From a virus: 42,173 nucleotides of DNA. The notes beneath the pieces are model-generated. The model was not told where the DNA came from. It searched no databases and saw nothing but the letters and a program-made list of their open reading frames with translations. Positions 36,848-42,173 of this stretch are shown here, in pieces; position 1 is the stretch's first letter, and every line of letters begins with the position of its first letter. Where the stretch lies: the IMG/VR virus record IMGVR_UViG_3300034198_007508, positions 1 through 42,173 of that record, one strand, 5' to 3'. The translations under genes were made by a program, and so were the position numbers.

Positions 36848-37077
36848 GGCTCCACTCCCAGCGCTTCCGCCTCGGGCCACGGCTGGCCCATCAGGGTCTG
36901 GACTGCGGCCACCTCGCGCCAATAGCGGCGGCGGGAATCCTCGGAGCGATCAAGTAGCTGACCGGCAAGCGCCATCAGCTCACCAGCTTCAGCATCTAGC
37001 TCAGCCGCCTGAGCCCCAGCCAGGTGGGCGCGGCGGGTGATGGTGTGGCAGAGCGCCACGCGGAGTTCATGCTGCAT
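36841..37077 (-). CDS. Helical hypothetical protein
   Basis: 78 residues, MQHELRVALCHTITRR... It is alpha-helical (AAELDAEAGELMALAGQLLDRSEDSRRRYWREV) with a Pro-rich end. AGGAGG lies 6 nt before the ATG. It overlaps dcd by 7 nt and the upstream gene by 11 nt. The family is unknown; the tight overlaps support that it is real. Confidence 0.65.
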   Translation of the reverse strand: MQHELRVALCHTITRRAHLAGAQAAELDAEAGELMALAGQLLDRSEDSRRRYWREVAAVQTLMGQPWPEAEALGVEPC

Positions 37078-37231
37078 CGGATGCCTCCTGCTGTTGCTTC
37101 TGCACCTGCTCCAGCAGGAACCGACCCCAGCCCAGATGTGTCATCAGGGCATGCGGGCCTGGTGGTGTGCTGTAGCTCAAGGACCACCAGGAACGCAGCA
37201 AGATTTCTAGTTCTGCATCTGTGGGATTCAT
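37067..37231 (-). CDS. 54-residue hypothetical protein
   Basis: MNPTDAELEILLRSWWSLSYSTPPG... with a C-terminal helix EQVQKQQQEASDAA. The ATG overlaps the upstream stop (ATGA) and the stop overlaps the next start. The sequence is helical with Trp pairs. No function is recognised. Confidence 0.6.
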   Translation of the reverse strand: MNPTDAELEILLRSWWSLSYSTPPGPHALMTHLGWGRFLLEQVQKQQQEASDAA

Positions 37232-37458
37232 ACCGGCTTCGGCTCCACCGCAACGGTGCGGACATAGGGGTGACGGGCGCGGGCGAATTGCTCCGCTTGC
37301 TTCGGGCCAGTGGCCTTGATCGTGGTCTTCATCGGCCGGCAGCCTGTGCTGAATGTGATCGTGACCGGCCAGAGCTTGGCCTTCGGGTCCGTGGTTCGGG
37401 TGATCCCCTCCCCGGTTGGGAGATCCTTCTCGTCTGGTGGTGAGTAACGAATTGCCAT
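37228..37458 (-). CDS. Hypothetical protein, alpha/beta
   Basis: 76 residues from the ATG at 37458: MAIRYSPPDEKDLPTGEGI..., then LWPVTITFSTGCRPMKTTIKATG and AEQFARARHPYVRTVAVEPK. Alternating strands then a helix and a strand suggest a small alpha/beta fold. It is not recognised. Confidence 0.65.
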   Translation of the reverse strand: MAIRYSPPDEKDLPTGEGITRTTDPKAKLWPVTITFSTGCRPMKTTIKATGPKQAEQFARARHPYVRTVAVEPKPV

Positions 37459-37463
37459 CGTGA

Positions 37464-37601
37464 TCACCGCAGCCGCTGAAGCTGCTGTTGCTGCTGTTGC
37501 TCCATCCGCAATGTCACAGCCGCCAGGCCGCACGACACCACGACGAACGCCAACAGCAGCAGGTTGCCTACGGCTCGGCGACGGGCATCGGCCTTGGCCA
37601 C
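37464..37601 (-). CDS. Possible single-span membrane protein, GTG start
   Basis: 45 residues: MAKADARRRAVGNLLLLAFVV..., a basic N-terminus, one transmembrane segment (NLLLLAFVVVSCGLAAVTL), then a poly-Gln tail. No ATG is available in this frame except far upstream in another gene's territory; GTG at 37601 is the nearest start. It partly overlaps the membrane frame at 37568-37705, so one of the two may be spurious. Confidence 0.4.
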   Translation of the reverse strand: MAKADARRRAVGNLLLLAFVVVSCGLAAVTLRMEQQQQQQLQRLR

Positions 37602-37705
37602 TGCCTGGCGGTGCAGCTCAAACCGGTACCGCTGATCGATGATCTGATGCTCTTGCTTGGTCTGATGAGCACGAGAAGCCAGAGCAGGGAGCCGATTAGC
37701 GGCAT
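37568..37705 (-). CDS. Possible small membrane protein in an overlapping frame
   Basis: 45 residues: MPLIGSLLWLLVLIRP then a Ser/Arg-rich tail. GGGAGGTG lies 5 nt before the ATG, and the ATG is inside the end of the preceding gene. A single N-terminal membrane segment is clear. Overlap with the next membrane frame recalls nested spanin genes, but no lipobox Cys is seen. Confidence 0.4.
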   Translation of the reverse strand: MPLIGSLLWLLVLIRPSKSIRSSISGTGLSCTARQWPRPMPVAEP

Positions 37706-37863
37706 CTCGGCACCTCCCAGAATTGAACGATGGAAGCGTCGGGATGACGCCGTTGGAAGCACTCACGGGTGTGTGTGGTGTCCCAATCGCTGGGGGCAAT
37801 CCATTCGAGTTCTTCATGGCTCTGGGTGCGGGGTGTGGTGTAGGTGATTCGGAAAACAGGCAT
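37696..37863 (-). CDS. 55-residue hypothetical protein
   Basis: MPVFRITYTTPRTQSHEELEWIAPSDWDTTHTREC... A compact acidic protein with several Trp and an FWEV end, likely a small beta/alpha domain. The ATG lies 3 nt after the upstream stop. No family is recognised; good codon-pattern contrast with its shadows supports it. Confidence 0.65.
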   Translation of the reverse strand: MPVFRITYTTPRTQSHEELEWIAPSDWDTTHTRECFQRRHPDASIVQFWEVPRCR

Positions 37864-37866
37864 GGC

Positions 37867-38226
37867 TCAAACCAGCTCTTTGCCGGTGCAGCTCGGCAGG
37901 CTCCAGCTGGTGGCATCGGGCGCGGCAGTAGCAGCGGTGAGGGTGCCGGCGATGCGGTGCAGTGCTTCAGCCAGGCCCTTGGCACCAGCAGCTGGGACCG
38001 GCAGGCAGTCGTCCCAGGCGTTATCGGCAATGGCTGCCGCGACCGGCTCGATGGCGCCAATCAATTGATCCAGCAGGATCAGCAGCGGCAGGTTCTTGGG
38101 TCCGCAGCCGCGCCACGGATCAGTGCCGGTGGCGTAGACGGAAAACGGATAGGCCTCGACGACAGCGCGAGCGGCCTGCAGTACGTCGTCTGACAGGGCG
38201 CCTTCGGCAGCAATGGTTGCGGTCAT
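37867..38226 (-). CDS. Hypothetical protein, helical
   Basis: 119 residues: MTATIAAEGALSDDVLQAARAVVEAYP..., with LLILLDQLIGAIEPVAAAIAD in the middle and a Ser/Thr-rich end (SWSLPSCTGKELV). It is soluble and helical overall. The upstream region has AATCACAGCG on the opposite strand. It is not recognised. Confidence 0.65.
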   Translation of the reverse strand: MTATIAAEGALSDDVLQAARAVVEAYPFSVYATGTDPWRGCGPKNLPLLILLDQLIGAIEPVAAAIADNAWDDCLPVPAAGAKGLAEALHRIAGTLTAATAAPDATSWSLPSCTGKELV

Positions 38227-38314
38227 GGGTTCGTGGTGGTGGTCGTGGGCATCATGTCGCTGCGACTCCTCAGGATGGTGGTTGTGGAATCACAGCGACG
38301 CAAGGCGTAACAGA

Positions 38315-38866
38315 TCAGGCGATCTTCCAAGAGCGGCGCTCCACCAGCTGGGCGCCTTTGATGGCCTGTCCGGCCTTGAGTGCAGCAGCCAGTGCGGTGC
38401 GATCAGCAGTGACGGTGGTCTTCACCCGCTGGTACTGCTCGGGCAGATCAGCTGGCAGCAGGTCGGGATCGATCTCCACTGCAGCGCTCTTCCGGCTGGT
38501 GATCTTGTGTGCCGGCAGCTCCCATTTCGTGGCTGCGGGATCAACGTGCCCGAGGGCACGGATCAGCTGGTCCTGCATCACCTGAGCGCGATTCTCGGCT
38601 TGATCCGCGAGCGACGCCAGCCGCTTGGCATGCTCGCGTTGCGCATCGGCCTTGGCACGCAGCTGATCTACAACCCAGCACCAGGCATCAGCCTTTGCAG
38701 CGAGTGCAGCGCGGTTACTGGCTTCGGTAGTGATCAGCTGCTCCAATGCCTCGGTAGCAGCAGCCACGTCGGCGGGGTCTTCGCTGAACAGCCGCTCGGC
38801 GGTGTCGTCAATACGGGCGGCCAGCAGTGTGGCTTCAGATGTGAGAGCGAACAGGGAGGTGGTCAT
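38315..38866 (-). CDS. Gp157-family phage protein
   Basis: 183 residues: MTTSLFALTSEATLLAARIDD..., a long coiled coil with DQLRAKADAQREHAKRLASLADQAENR, then the beta stretch KWELPAHKITSRKSAAVEIDPDLLP and LKAGQAIKGAQLVERRSW. The order (helix, coil, RKS strand, 'K-x-GxxIkGAxL' end) is that of siphovirus Gp157, linked in some phages to superinfection or abortive resistance but of unknown mechanism. It lies 88 bp upstream of the previous gene, so 38227-38314 holds a leader. Confidence 0.8.
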   Translation of the reverse strand: MTTSLFALTSEATLLAARIDDTAERLFSEDPADVAAATEALEQLITTEASNRAALAAKADAWCWVVDQLRAKADAQREHAKRLASLADQAENRAQVMQDQLIRALGHVDPAATKWELPAHKITSRKSAAVEIDPDLLPADLPEQYQRVKTTVTADRTALAAALKAGQAIKGAQLVERRSWKIA

Positions 38867-38912
38867 GCAGTAATGGTGGCGTGGTGGCTGCGGATCATCC
38901 GCAGCAGCAACG

Positions 38913-38947
38913 ATAGCGCAGCGGTTGTGAAAATGCAGCGCATCAGG
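38913..38947 (-). promoter_or_regulatory. Leftward promoter/operator, copy of 2325-2359
   Basis: TTTTCACAA then CGCTGCGCTATCG on the minus strand, 30 of 35 positions identical with the element before the recombinase gene. It precedes the Gp157 gene. Confidence 0.55.
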
Positions 38948-39128
38948 CGAGCATCCTGCGCACGGTCGAGCGGCTGCAGCCAAGGCGGCCTGCAATGGCG
39001 GCCTGCGTCATGCCCTGCCGGCGCCACCGACACGCGCGATCGGTGCGGCTTTCGCTCAGCCAGGCCAGGAACAGGATTGGAAGCAGCAGCAGGGCAATAG
39101 CCCATGCCGCAAGGCAGGTGGTGGTCAT
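38943..39128 (-). CDS. Membrane-anchored helix-turn-helix protein
   Basis: 61 residues: MTTTCLAAWAIALLLLPILFLAWLSESR, a clear N-terminal membrane segment, then WRRQGMTQAAIAGRLGCSRSTVRRMLA, a resolvase/Trp-repressor-like HTH (helix, Gly turn, recognition helix with SRSTVRR). A DNA-binding domain tied to the membrane in a 61-residue protein is unusual; it might tether phage DNA to the membrane or respond to an envelope signal. The frame could also be part of a larger protein, but stops flank it. Confidence 0.65.
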   Translation of the reverse strand: MTTTCLAAWAIALLLLPILFLAWLSESRTDRACRWRRQGMTQAAIAGRLGCSRSTVRRMLA

Positions 39129-39185
39129 GGTGTGAATGCTTGTGGAGTCTGCCGGGCCTCTCAGGGCTCACCAGCTGACCTTCAC

Positions 39186-39215
39186 ATCATAACCGCGGGC
39201 AGTATGGTTACGCAA
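39186..39215 (-). promoter_or_regulatory. Leftward sigma-70-type promoter
   Basis: On the minus strand TTGCGT (39210-39215), 18 bp, TATGAT (39186-39191). GTAACC and GGTTAT flank the spacer as an inverted repeat, a possible operator. It is about 58 bp before the HTH membrane protein ATG. The rest of 39129-39292 is non-coding apart from the hairpin at 39273-39290. Confidence 0.6.
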
Positions 39216-39272
39216 GCGGTGCGGGTGGTTCCCACCGTTGACGTTGTGACTCTGCGTCGCTTCGTGGTGGTA

Positions 39273-39290
39273 GGGGCCTCTCGGGGCCCC
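39273..39290. terminator. GC-rich hairpin GGGGCC-N6-GGCCCC
   Basis: A strong 6-bp stem just after the leftward gene at 39293. No T-run follows on either strand, so it would be a weak terminator or a processing site isolating the upstream genes. Confidence 0.4.
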
Positions 39291-39292
39291 AC

Positions 39293-39439
39293 TCACCGCG
39301 CAGGCCGCACCATCAGGACTACAGCTTCAGGGTGCAGCACCCGGTAAAGCCAGCCGGCAGACCACTGAGAGCGAGCGACGACCAGCTCATCGCAGGTGCG
39401 CGTGGCATCAAGGCGGACGGTGACCCACCAGGTAGTCAT
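39293..39439 (-). CDS. 48-residue hypothetical protein
   Basis: MTTWWVTVRLDATRTCDELVVARSQWSAG... Beta-rich, basic, with WW and a WLYRV segment. The ATG overlaps the upstream stop (ATGA). It is the last gene before the promoter region at 39129-39292. Not recognised. Confidence 0.55.
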   Translation of the reverse strand: MTTWWVTVRLDATRTCDELVVARSQWSAGWLYRVLHPEAVVLMVRPAR

Positions 39440-39669
39440 CGGGTTGATAGCGGCAGCCTGCTGATCAGCCGCTCCAGGTACCAGCGGGCCTTGCGGGCGT
39501 CCTGCGCTGGATTGTCCTTCAGCCACAGCCTGAGGATGTACTTCAGCACCTGCCATTGCAGGCTGGCCAGCACCGGATCAGGAGCGCTGGCGGCAGTCTG
39601 CTCAAGGATGTTGATCACTTCCACCGGTCCGGCGGTGTAGTGCGCGGGATGGTTAACGGGATCAGTCAT
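39436..39669 (-). CDS. DUF3310 protein
   Basis: 77 residues: MTDPVNHPAHYTAGPVEVINILEQTA, then LQWQVLKYILRLWLKDNPAQDARKARWYLERLI. The VNHPxHYT start and the KARWYLxRLI end define DUF3310, a frequent phage accessory of nucleotide-metabolism clusters (nearby: dCTP deaminase). No catalytic residue is known. Coupled on both sides. Confidence 0.88.
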   Translation of the reverse strand: MTDPVNHPAHYTAGPVEVINILEQTAASAPDPVLASLQWQVLKYILRLWLKDNPAQDARKARWYLERLISRLPLSTR

Positions 39670-39953
39670 GTCACGGGCAGTCGGCCCCAGCGGGCGAGGA
39701 CGGCGCGGGCGATCTCCGCCACGTCACCGGAAGTGGGGCCTTCGTGGAAGGCATAGAGGTCTAGCCACAGCTGGTGCAACTCCTCATCCGTCGGCCCCAC
39801 CGGCTCCGGCTGGACGATAGCGGCGCGGCCGTACCGGATCTGCATGATCGCCTGGTGGGACCGGCCGTAACGGCGGCCCATCTCGGCATGGCTGACGCGA
39901 CTGGTGAGGATGCCTCGGATGGCGTCATCGAGCAACGGATTCGGTGTAGGCAT
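39666..39953 (-). CDS. HTH protein (MPTPNPL family, copy B) with PVGPTDEEL domain
   Basis: 95 residues. The first 43 (MPTPNPLLDDAIRGIL, SHAEMGRRYGRSHQAIMQIRYG) match copy A at 35744-36034. The rest is a different domain, PEPVGPTDEELHQLW then EIARAVLARWGRLPVT, which recurs in the protein at 40577-41185. It is therefore a module exchange between three genes of one operon. GGGGGAG precedes the ATG. Confidence 0.75.
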   Translation of the reverse strand: MPTPNPLLDDAIRGILTSRVSHAEMGRRYGRSHQAIMQIRYGRAAIVQPEPVGPTDEELHQLWLDLYAFHEGPTSGDVAEIARAVLARWGRLPVT

Positions 39954-40135
39954 CACCACGACTCCCCCGGCGTGACCGGATGGGGTGAGCACAGGTAGGT
40001 GCTGCCCCACCATCCGCCAGGGATCCAGTAGGCGGGCGACCAGCGGTAGAGCCTGCGGTGCCGGGTGTCGCTGTTGACCCAGCAGAAACGGCCGATGCGG
40101 CCAGCGGTGCTGTCGATGCGGATGAAGTCAGCCAC
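39953..40135 (-). CDS. 60-residue aromatic-rich hypothetical protein
   Basis: From a GTG at 40135 with GGAGG 6 nt upstream: MADFIRIDSTAGRIGRFCW... It is strongly aromatic (WSPAYWIPGGWWGSTYLC). Its stop overlaps the ATG of the HTH gene by one base. The family is unknown; the ribosome site is good and there are no stops. Confidence 0.6.
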   Translation of the reverse strand: MADFIRIDSTAGRIGRFCWVNSDTRHRRLYRWSPAYWIPGGWWGSTYLCSPHPVTPGESW

Positions 40136-40580
40136 GCTCCACCTCCTGGCGCAGCCAGCGGGCGGAGATTTCATTGCCCACGCTGTCCAGCCACTCCGCC
40201 ACCGCCAGGATCGCGGCGCGGGCTTCGGGGGTCCAGTTGATTACCTCTTCACTCCAGGAGGACGAGTCATCGCAACGGCAAACGGCAATCGCCACCCGCT
40301 CCACCAGCCCACCGTCCGAGGCGGGGGAACTGTCAAGGATTGCTTGATGGTTGCCCTCCTCTAGCTTGACGATCCGGGACCAGTTGCTCATGTGACGGGT
40401 ATTGAGCCAGTCCACCTTCTCGTAGATCTCCAGGATGCAAGCCTTCTCTGTTTCGCACTGGGTTTCCAGTGTGGCGAGGCGGTCGCGGAGTTCAAGGAGG
40501 CAGGAATAAACAGTTAAGTCCTGGTTTGCGAAGCCCTCAATGGTTTGCCACTGCTCCGGCGTTGCTTTGTGCTGGGTCAT
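40128..40580 (-). CDS. Hypothetical protein with TPEQW start
   Basis: 150 residues: MTQHKATPEQWQTIEGFANQD..., a coiled coil (ELRDRLATLETQCETEK), then a C-terminal helical domain (VERVAIAVCRCDDSSS, WTPEARAAILAVAEWLDSVG, ARWLRQEVERG). Both ends have the look of recurring cyanophage accessory modules joined in different ways. Function unknown. Coupled to the upstream gene by a 4-nt overlap. Confidence 0.7.
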   Translation of the reverse strand: MTQHKATPEQWQTIEGFANQDLTVYSCLLELRDRLATLETQCETEKACILEIYEKVDWLNTRHMSNWSRIVKLEEGNHQAILDSSPASDGGLVERVAIAVCRCDDSSSWSEEVINWTPEARAAILAVAEWLDSVGNEISARWLRQEVERG

Positions 40581-41185
40581 GCCGCACCTCCCTCGGGCAG
40601 AGGCAGGGAGTGGAAGGGGAGCCAGTGGGTGTAGACGGGATTGCTCCAGCTTCTGCCAATCACATAAACGCGCATCCAGTCGCCGCGCCCGCCAATAGCC
40701 CAACAGCACCCCTCCGCATCGCAATCCTCCGGCCCCGGCAGGCGCTCGCTCACCGGGATGGGGGTGATGGCGGGGCGGCCCCAGCGGGCGAGGACGGCGC
40801 GGAGACCCGCAGCGTGAAGGACTGAGTTGGTGCGGTCCAGGTGTTCGTGCCACGCTTTCCAGTAGGTGTCGTTCAACTCTTCGTCCGTCGGCCCCACCGG
40901 CTCCGACTCGGCCAGGCGCTCCAGGAGGTCAGCGGCGCGCAAACGCTCGGCGCTGGTCAGGTGACCGAGCGATACACCATCGGTGAACTCGGCGTTTTCT
41001 TCGCGCAGAAGTCGCGCCAACGTCTCCACCTCCCCATCGGCGGGCGGCTCCGGCTCGGCCAGGGCGGCGCGGGCGCGGTCGATCAGCAAATGTGCGTCGT
41101 CAATCTCAGATTCATCGTCGCAAAAAATCCAGTCTTCAAGTTCGTCAACAAGCTCAGCGCACAAGGCGCGGTAGTCGATGCTCAT
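40577..41185 (-). CDS. Mosaic protein with PVGPTDEEL and DUF551-like domains
   Basis: 202 residues. The N-terminus is acidic helical (LCAELVDELEDWIFCDDESEI). The centre has ESEPVGPTDEELNDTYWKAW and LRAVLARWGRPAIT, shared with 39666-39953. The C-terminus (PIPVSERLPGPEDC, WMRVYVIGRSW, THWLPFHSLPLP) follows the DUF551 layout: SERLP, then strands, then a WLP finish. GGAGG precedes the ATG. It is a phage accessory of unknown role. Confidence 0.75.
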   Translation of the reverse strand: MSIDYRALCAELVDELEDWIFCDDESEIDDAHLLIDRARAALAEPEPPADGEVETLARLLREENAEFTDGVSLGHLTSAERLRAADLLERLAESEPVGPTDEELNDTYWKAWHEHLDRTNSVLHAAGLRAVLARWGRPAITPIPVSERLPGPEDCDAEGCCWAIGGRGDWMRVYVIGRSWSNPVYTHWLPFHSLPLPEGGAA

Positions 41186-41301
41186 TGGTGGGCCTCCAGC
41201 TCGGCAGCGATGGCCAAGTAATCTTTGGTAAAGGCATCCAGCACCGCCTGCGCGGCGGGGGAGAGCACCTTTTTCGTGGCGCCAGGAAAATGGTCGGTCA
41301 T
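41182..41301 (-). CDS. 39-residue protein with PAAQAVLDA
   Basis: MTDHFPGATKKVLSPAAQAVL... then DAFTKDYLAIAAELEAHQ. It has the PAAQAVLDA and IAAELE ends of the 60-residue gene at 41826-42008 with the middle missing, so it may be an internally shortened copy. ATGA overlaps join it to both neighbours. Confidence 0.65.
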   Translation of the reverse strand: MTDHFPGATKKVLSPAAQAVLDAFTKDYLAIAAELEAHQ

Positions 41302-41621
41302 AATTGGACCCCGTCGGGTGGTTGGTATTGCGGCAGCCACTGCCCCCGCTCATCGGTGAAGCCAGCTTCGCGCAGGAACTGCCGGGCGGCGGCGGCATCG
41401 CCGGCCATGGCACGCTCCAGCAGGGTGGGAGCGGTGAGGGCTTCGATCATGTGGCGCAGAGTGCTGATCGGGACGGCGTGCCAGCACTCCTCATCGCCCT
41501 CGGTGTCGGCCAGGTGGCACAGCACGGCAGCAATGCCATGGCGGATGCTGTGCCCTCCGGCAAAGGCGGCGCCCTCCCGGAACTCGTCGACCAGTCGCTG
41601 GGCGCGGGATTCACTGGTCAT
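41298..41621 (-). CDS. Hypothetical protein with GDAAAARQFLREAGF module
   Basis: 107 residues: MTSESRAQRLVDEFREGAAFAGGHSIRHGIAAVL..., C-terminal TLLERAMAGDAAAARQFLREAGFTDERGQWLPQYQP. The end is a recurring domain of phage accessory proteins, ending in a short loop and PQYQP. It is helical with a few Cys and His in the centre (LCHLADTEGDEECWH), possibly metal-binding. Function unknown. Confidence 0.68.
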   Translation of the reverse strand: MTSESRAQRLVDEFREGAAFAGGHSIRHGIAAVLCHLADTEGDEECWHAVPISTLRHMIEALTAPTLLERAMAGDAAAARQFLREAGFTDERGQWLPQYQPPDGVQL

Positions 41622-41833
41622 CCGTCTAACTCCTTGATAAGTTTCTTGAGTGCCTTGAACTCAACCCACGACAGGCCGATTCTTTGCTGGCCATGGCTGC
41701 TCAGGTGAAGATCAAAGCCTTCGCCGTTGTTCCATAAAGACACCTCGATGAAATCATCGGGTTTAGCGAGATGATCGAAATCTCGCAGGAATGCACATGC
41801 AGCGTCGAGTTTGTAGCATTTGATGTCAGCCAT
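41618..41833 (-). CDS. Small alpha/beta hypothetical protein
   Basis: 71 residues: MADIKCYKLDAACAFLRDFDHLAKPDDFIEVSLWNNG... It has a good fold pattern (helix, two strands, helix) with IGLSWVEFKALKKLIKELDG at the end. ATGA overlap with the downstream gene. It has slightly lower GC than its neighbours. Not recognised. Confidence 0.68.
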   Translation of the reverse strand: MADIKCYKLDAACAFLRDFDHLAKPDDFIEVSLWNNGEGFDLHLSSHGQQRIGLSWVEFKALKKLIKELDG

Positions 41834-42008
41834 TGAAGCCCTCCAGTTCGGCGGCGATAGCGCAAAGCATTAACTGGTCCTGGACAAACTGCATTCGAGG
41901 TGCAGCAGCACGCAGGGCGGCGGCGGCAATAGCCTCTGCGTCTGGGGATTCAGCAACCTTGATTGCGGCATCCAGCACTGCCTGCGCGGCAGGGGGAAGG
42001 GTGGTCAT
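41826..42008 (-). CDS. 60-residue protein with PAAQAVLDA start
   Basis: MTTLPPAAQAVLDAAIKVAESPD..., then EAIAAAALRAAAPRMQFVQDQ and a C-terminal IAAELEGFNG. GGAG lies 7 nt before the ATG at 42008; a TTG at 42077 is less likely. It is the full-length member of the PAAQAVLDA group (compare 36021, 41182). Confidence 0.68.
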   Translation of the reverse strand: MTTLPPAAQAVLDAAIKVAESPDAEAIAAAALRAAAPRMQFVQDQLMLCAIAAELEGFNG

Positions 42009-42173
42009 GGCTGGATCTCCAGTTGAATTGAGTTGGTAGCCACAGCTGAACGCCTCCTGCTGCGATGCGGCGAACAAGTCGCGATGCCATCGCCATAGCC
42101 ATAGCCATAGCCACTGCCATAGCCATAGCCATAGCCATAGCCATCGCCATAGCCATAGCCATAGCCATCGCCA
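41950..42173 (-). CDS. Met-Ala repeat frame from the hexamer array (continues at 1-137)
   Basis: In the closed circle the frame starts at the ATG of 137, runs leftward across the junction and stops at 41950, about 104 codons: roughly 30 Met-Ala (some Val-Ala) dipeptides, then a tail overlapping the next gene in another frame. No Shine-Dalgarno sequence is seen and a TAG lies two codons upstream of the first ATG. The tail reads as shadow of the PAAQAVLDA gene. I think the array is more likely a DNA-level feature than a protein, but it lies in a transcribed operon. Confidence 0.2.
   Translation of the reverse strand, partial: AMAMAMAMAMAMAMAMAMAVAMAMAMAMASRLVRRIAAGGVQLWLPTQFNWRSSHDHPSPCRAGSAGCRNQGC
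42086..42173. repeat. Hexanucleotide array GCCATN (right part) and right terminal repeat
   Basis: Fourteen units and a partial one; bases 42128-42173 equal 1-46. The rest (42086-42127) is unique and adds seven units to the array in the closed molecule. Confidence 0.95.

Noticed and set aside
1-42173. Cyanobacterial HIP1 octamers (GCGATCGC) as evidence of host
   Set aside because: A few occur, but not at the density that would be a host signature.

Overview
The window is a complete or nearly complete genome of a temperate siphovirus. The first 46 bases (1-46) are identical to the last 46 (42128-42173), so it closes into a circle of about 42.1 kb. The host is most likely a GC-rich unicellular cyanobacterium of the Synechococcus/Cyanobium type. 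Three things point there: a dCTP deaminase that closely resembles the cyanobacterial enzyme, a sigma-70 factor with cyanobacterial-style region 2 motifs, and an XisF-like large serine recombinase. The host is inferred; there is no 16S or tRNA gene here.

Layout on the circle: two long divergent gene blocks start from a control region at about 7984-8264. The leftward block runs from 7983 down to 156, through the closing point, and on from 42008 down to about 35589. It holds a RecD-like helicase, a DEAH helicase with a zinc finger, a SANT/NUMOD1-like DNA-binding protein, two small regulators (RHH and XRE type), a VRR-NUC nuclease, a RecT-like recombinase and SSB. It continues with many small, translationally coupled accessory genes, among them Gp157-family, DUF3310, dCTP deaminase and a membrane protein with a helix-turn-helix. 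A hexanucleotide array (GCCATN) lies in this block at the closing point.

The rightward block runs from 8265 to about 33346. It starts with an RHH protein and a primase-helicase, then a 290-bp cluster of GCGGGAC repeats that is a candidate origin. Next come packaging (Nu1-like TerS, gpA-like TerL), head (gpW-like, portal, a protease-scaffold-capsid fusion, decoration protein), tail fibre/adhesin genes, tail tube, tail chaperones with a well-formed -1 frameshift signal, tape measure, tail tip proteins, and a lysis cassette with a C39-like peptidase.

The lysogeny/regulation segment (33249-35698) has a leftward phage sigma-70 factor divergent from a large serine recombinase.

The most interesting system I see is the combination of the phage sigma factor, which has a divergent region 4, with a recurring motif TTCCTAGCCTGA placed just upstream of seven genes or gene groups, all on the rightward strand. 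The motif looks like a dedicated late promoter, and in three places it is so close to the start codon that a transcript from it would be leaderless. This is a hypothesis from sequence only.
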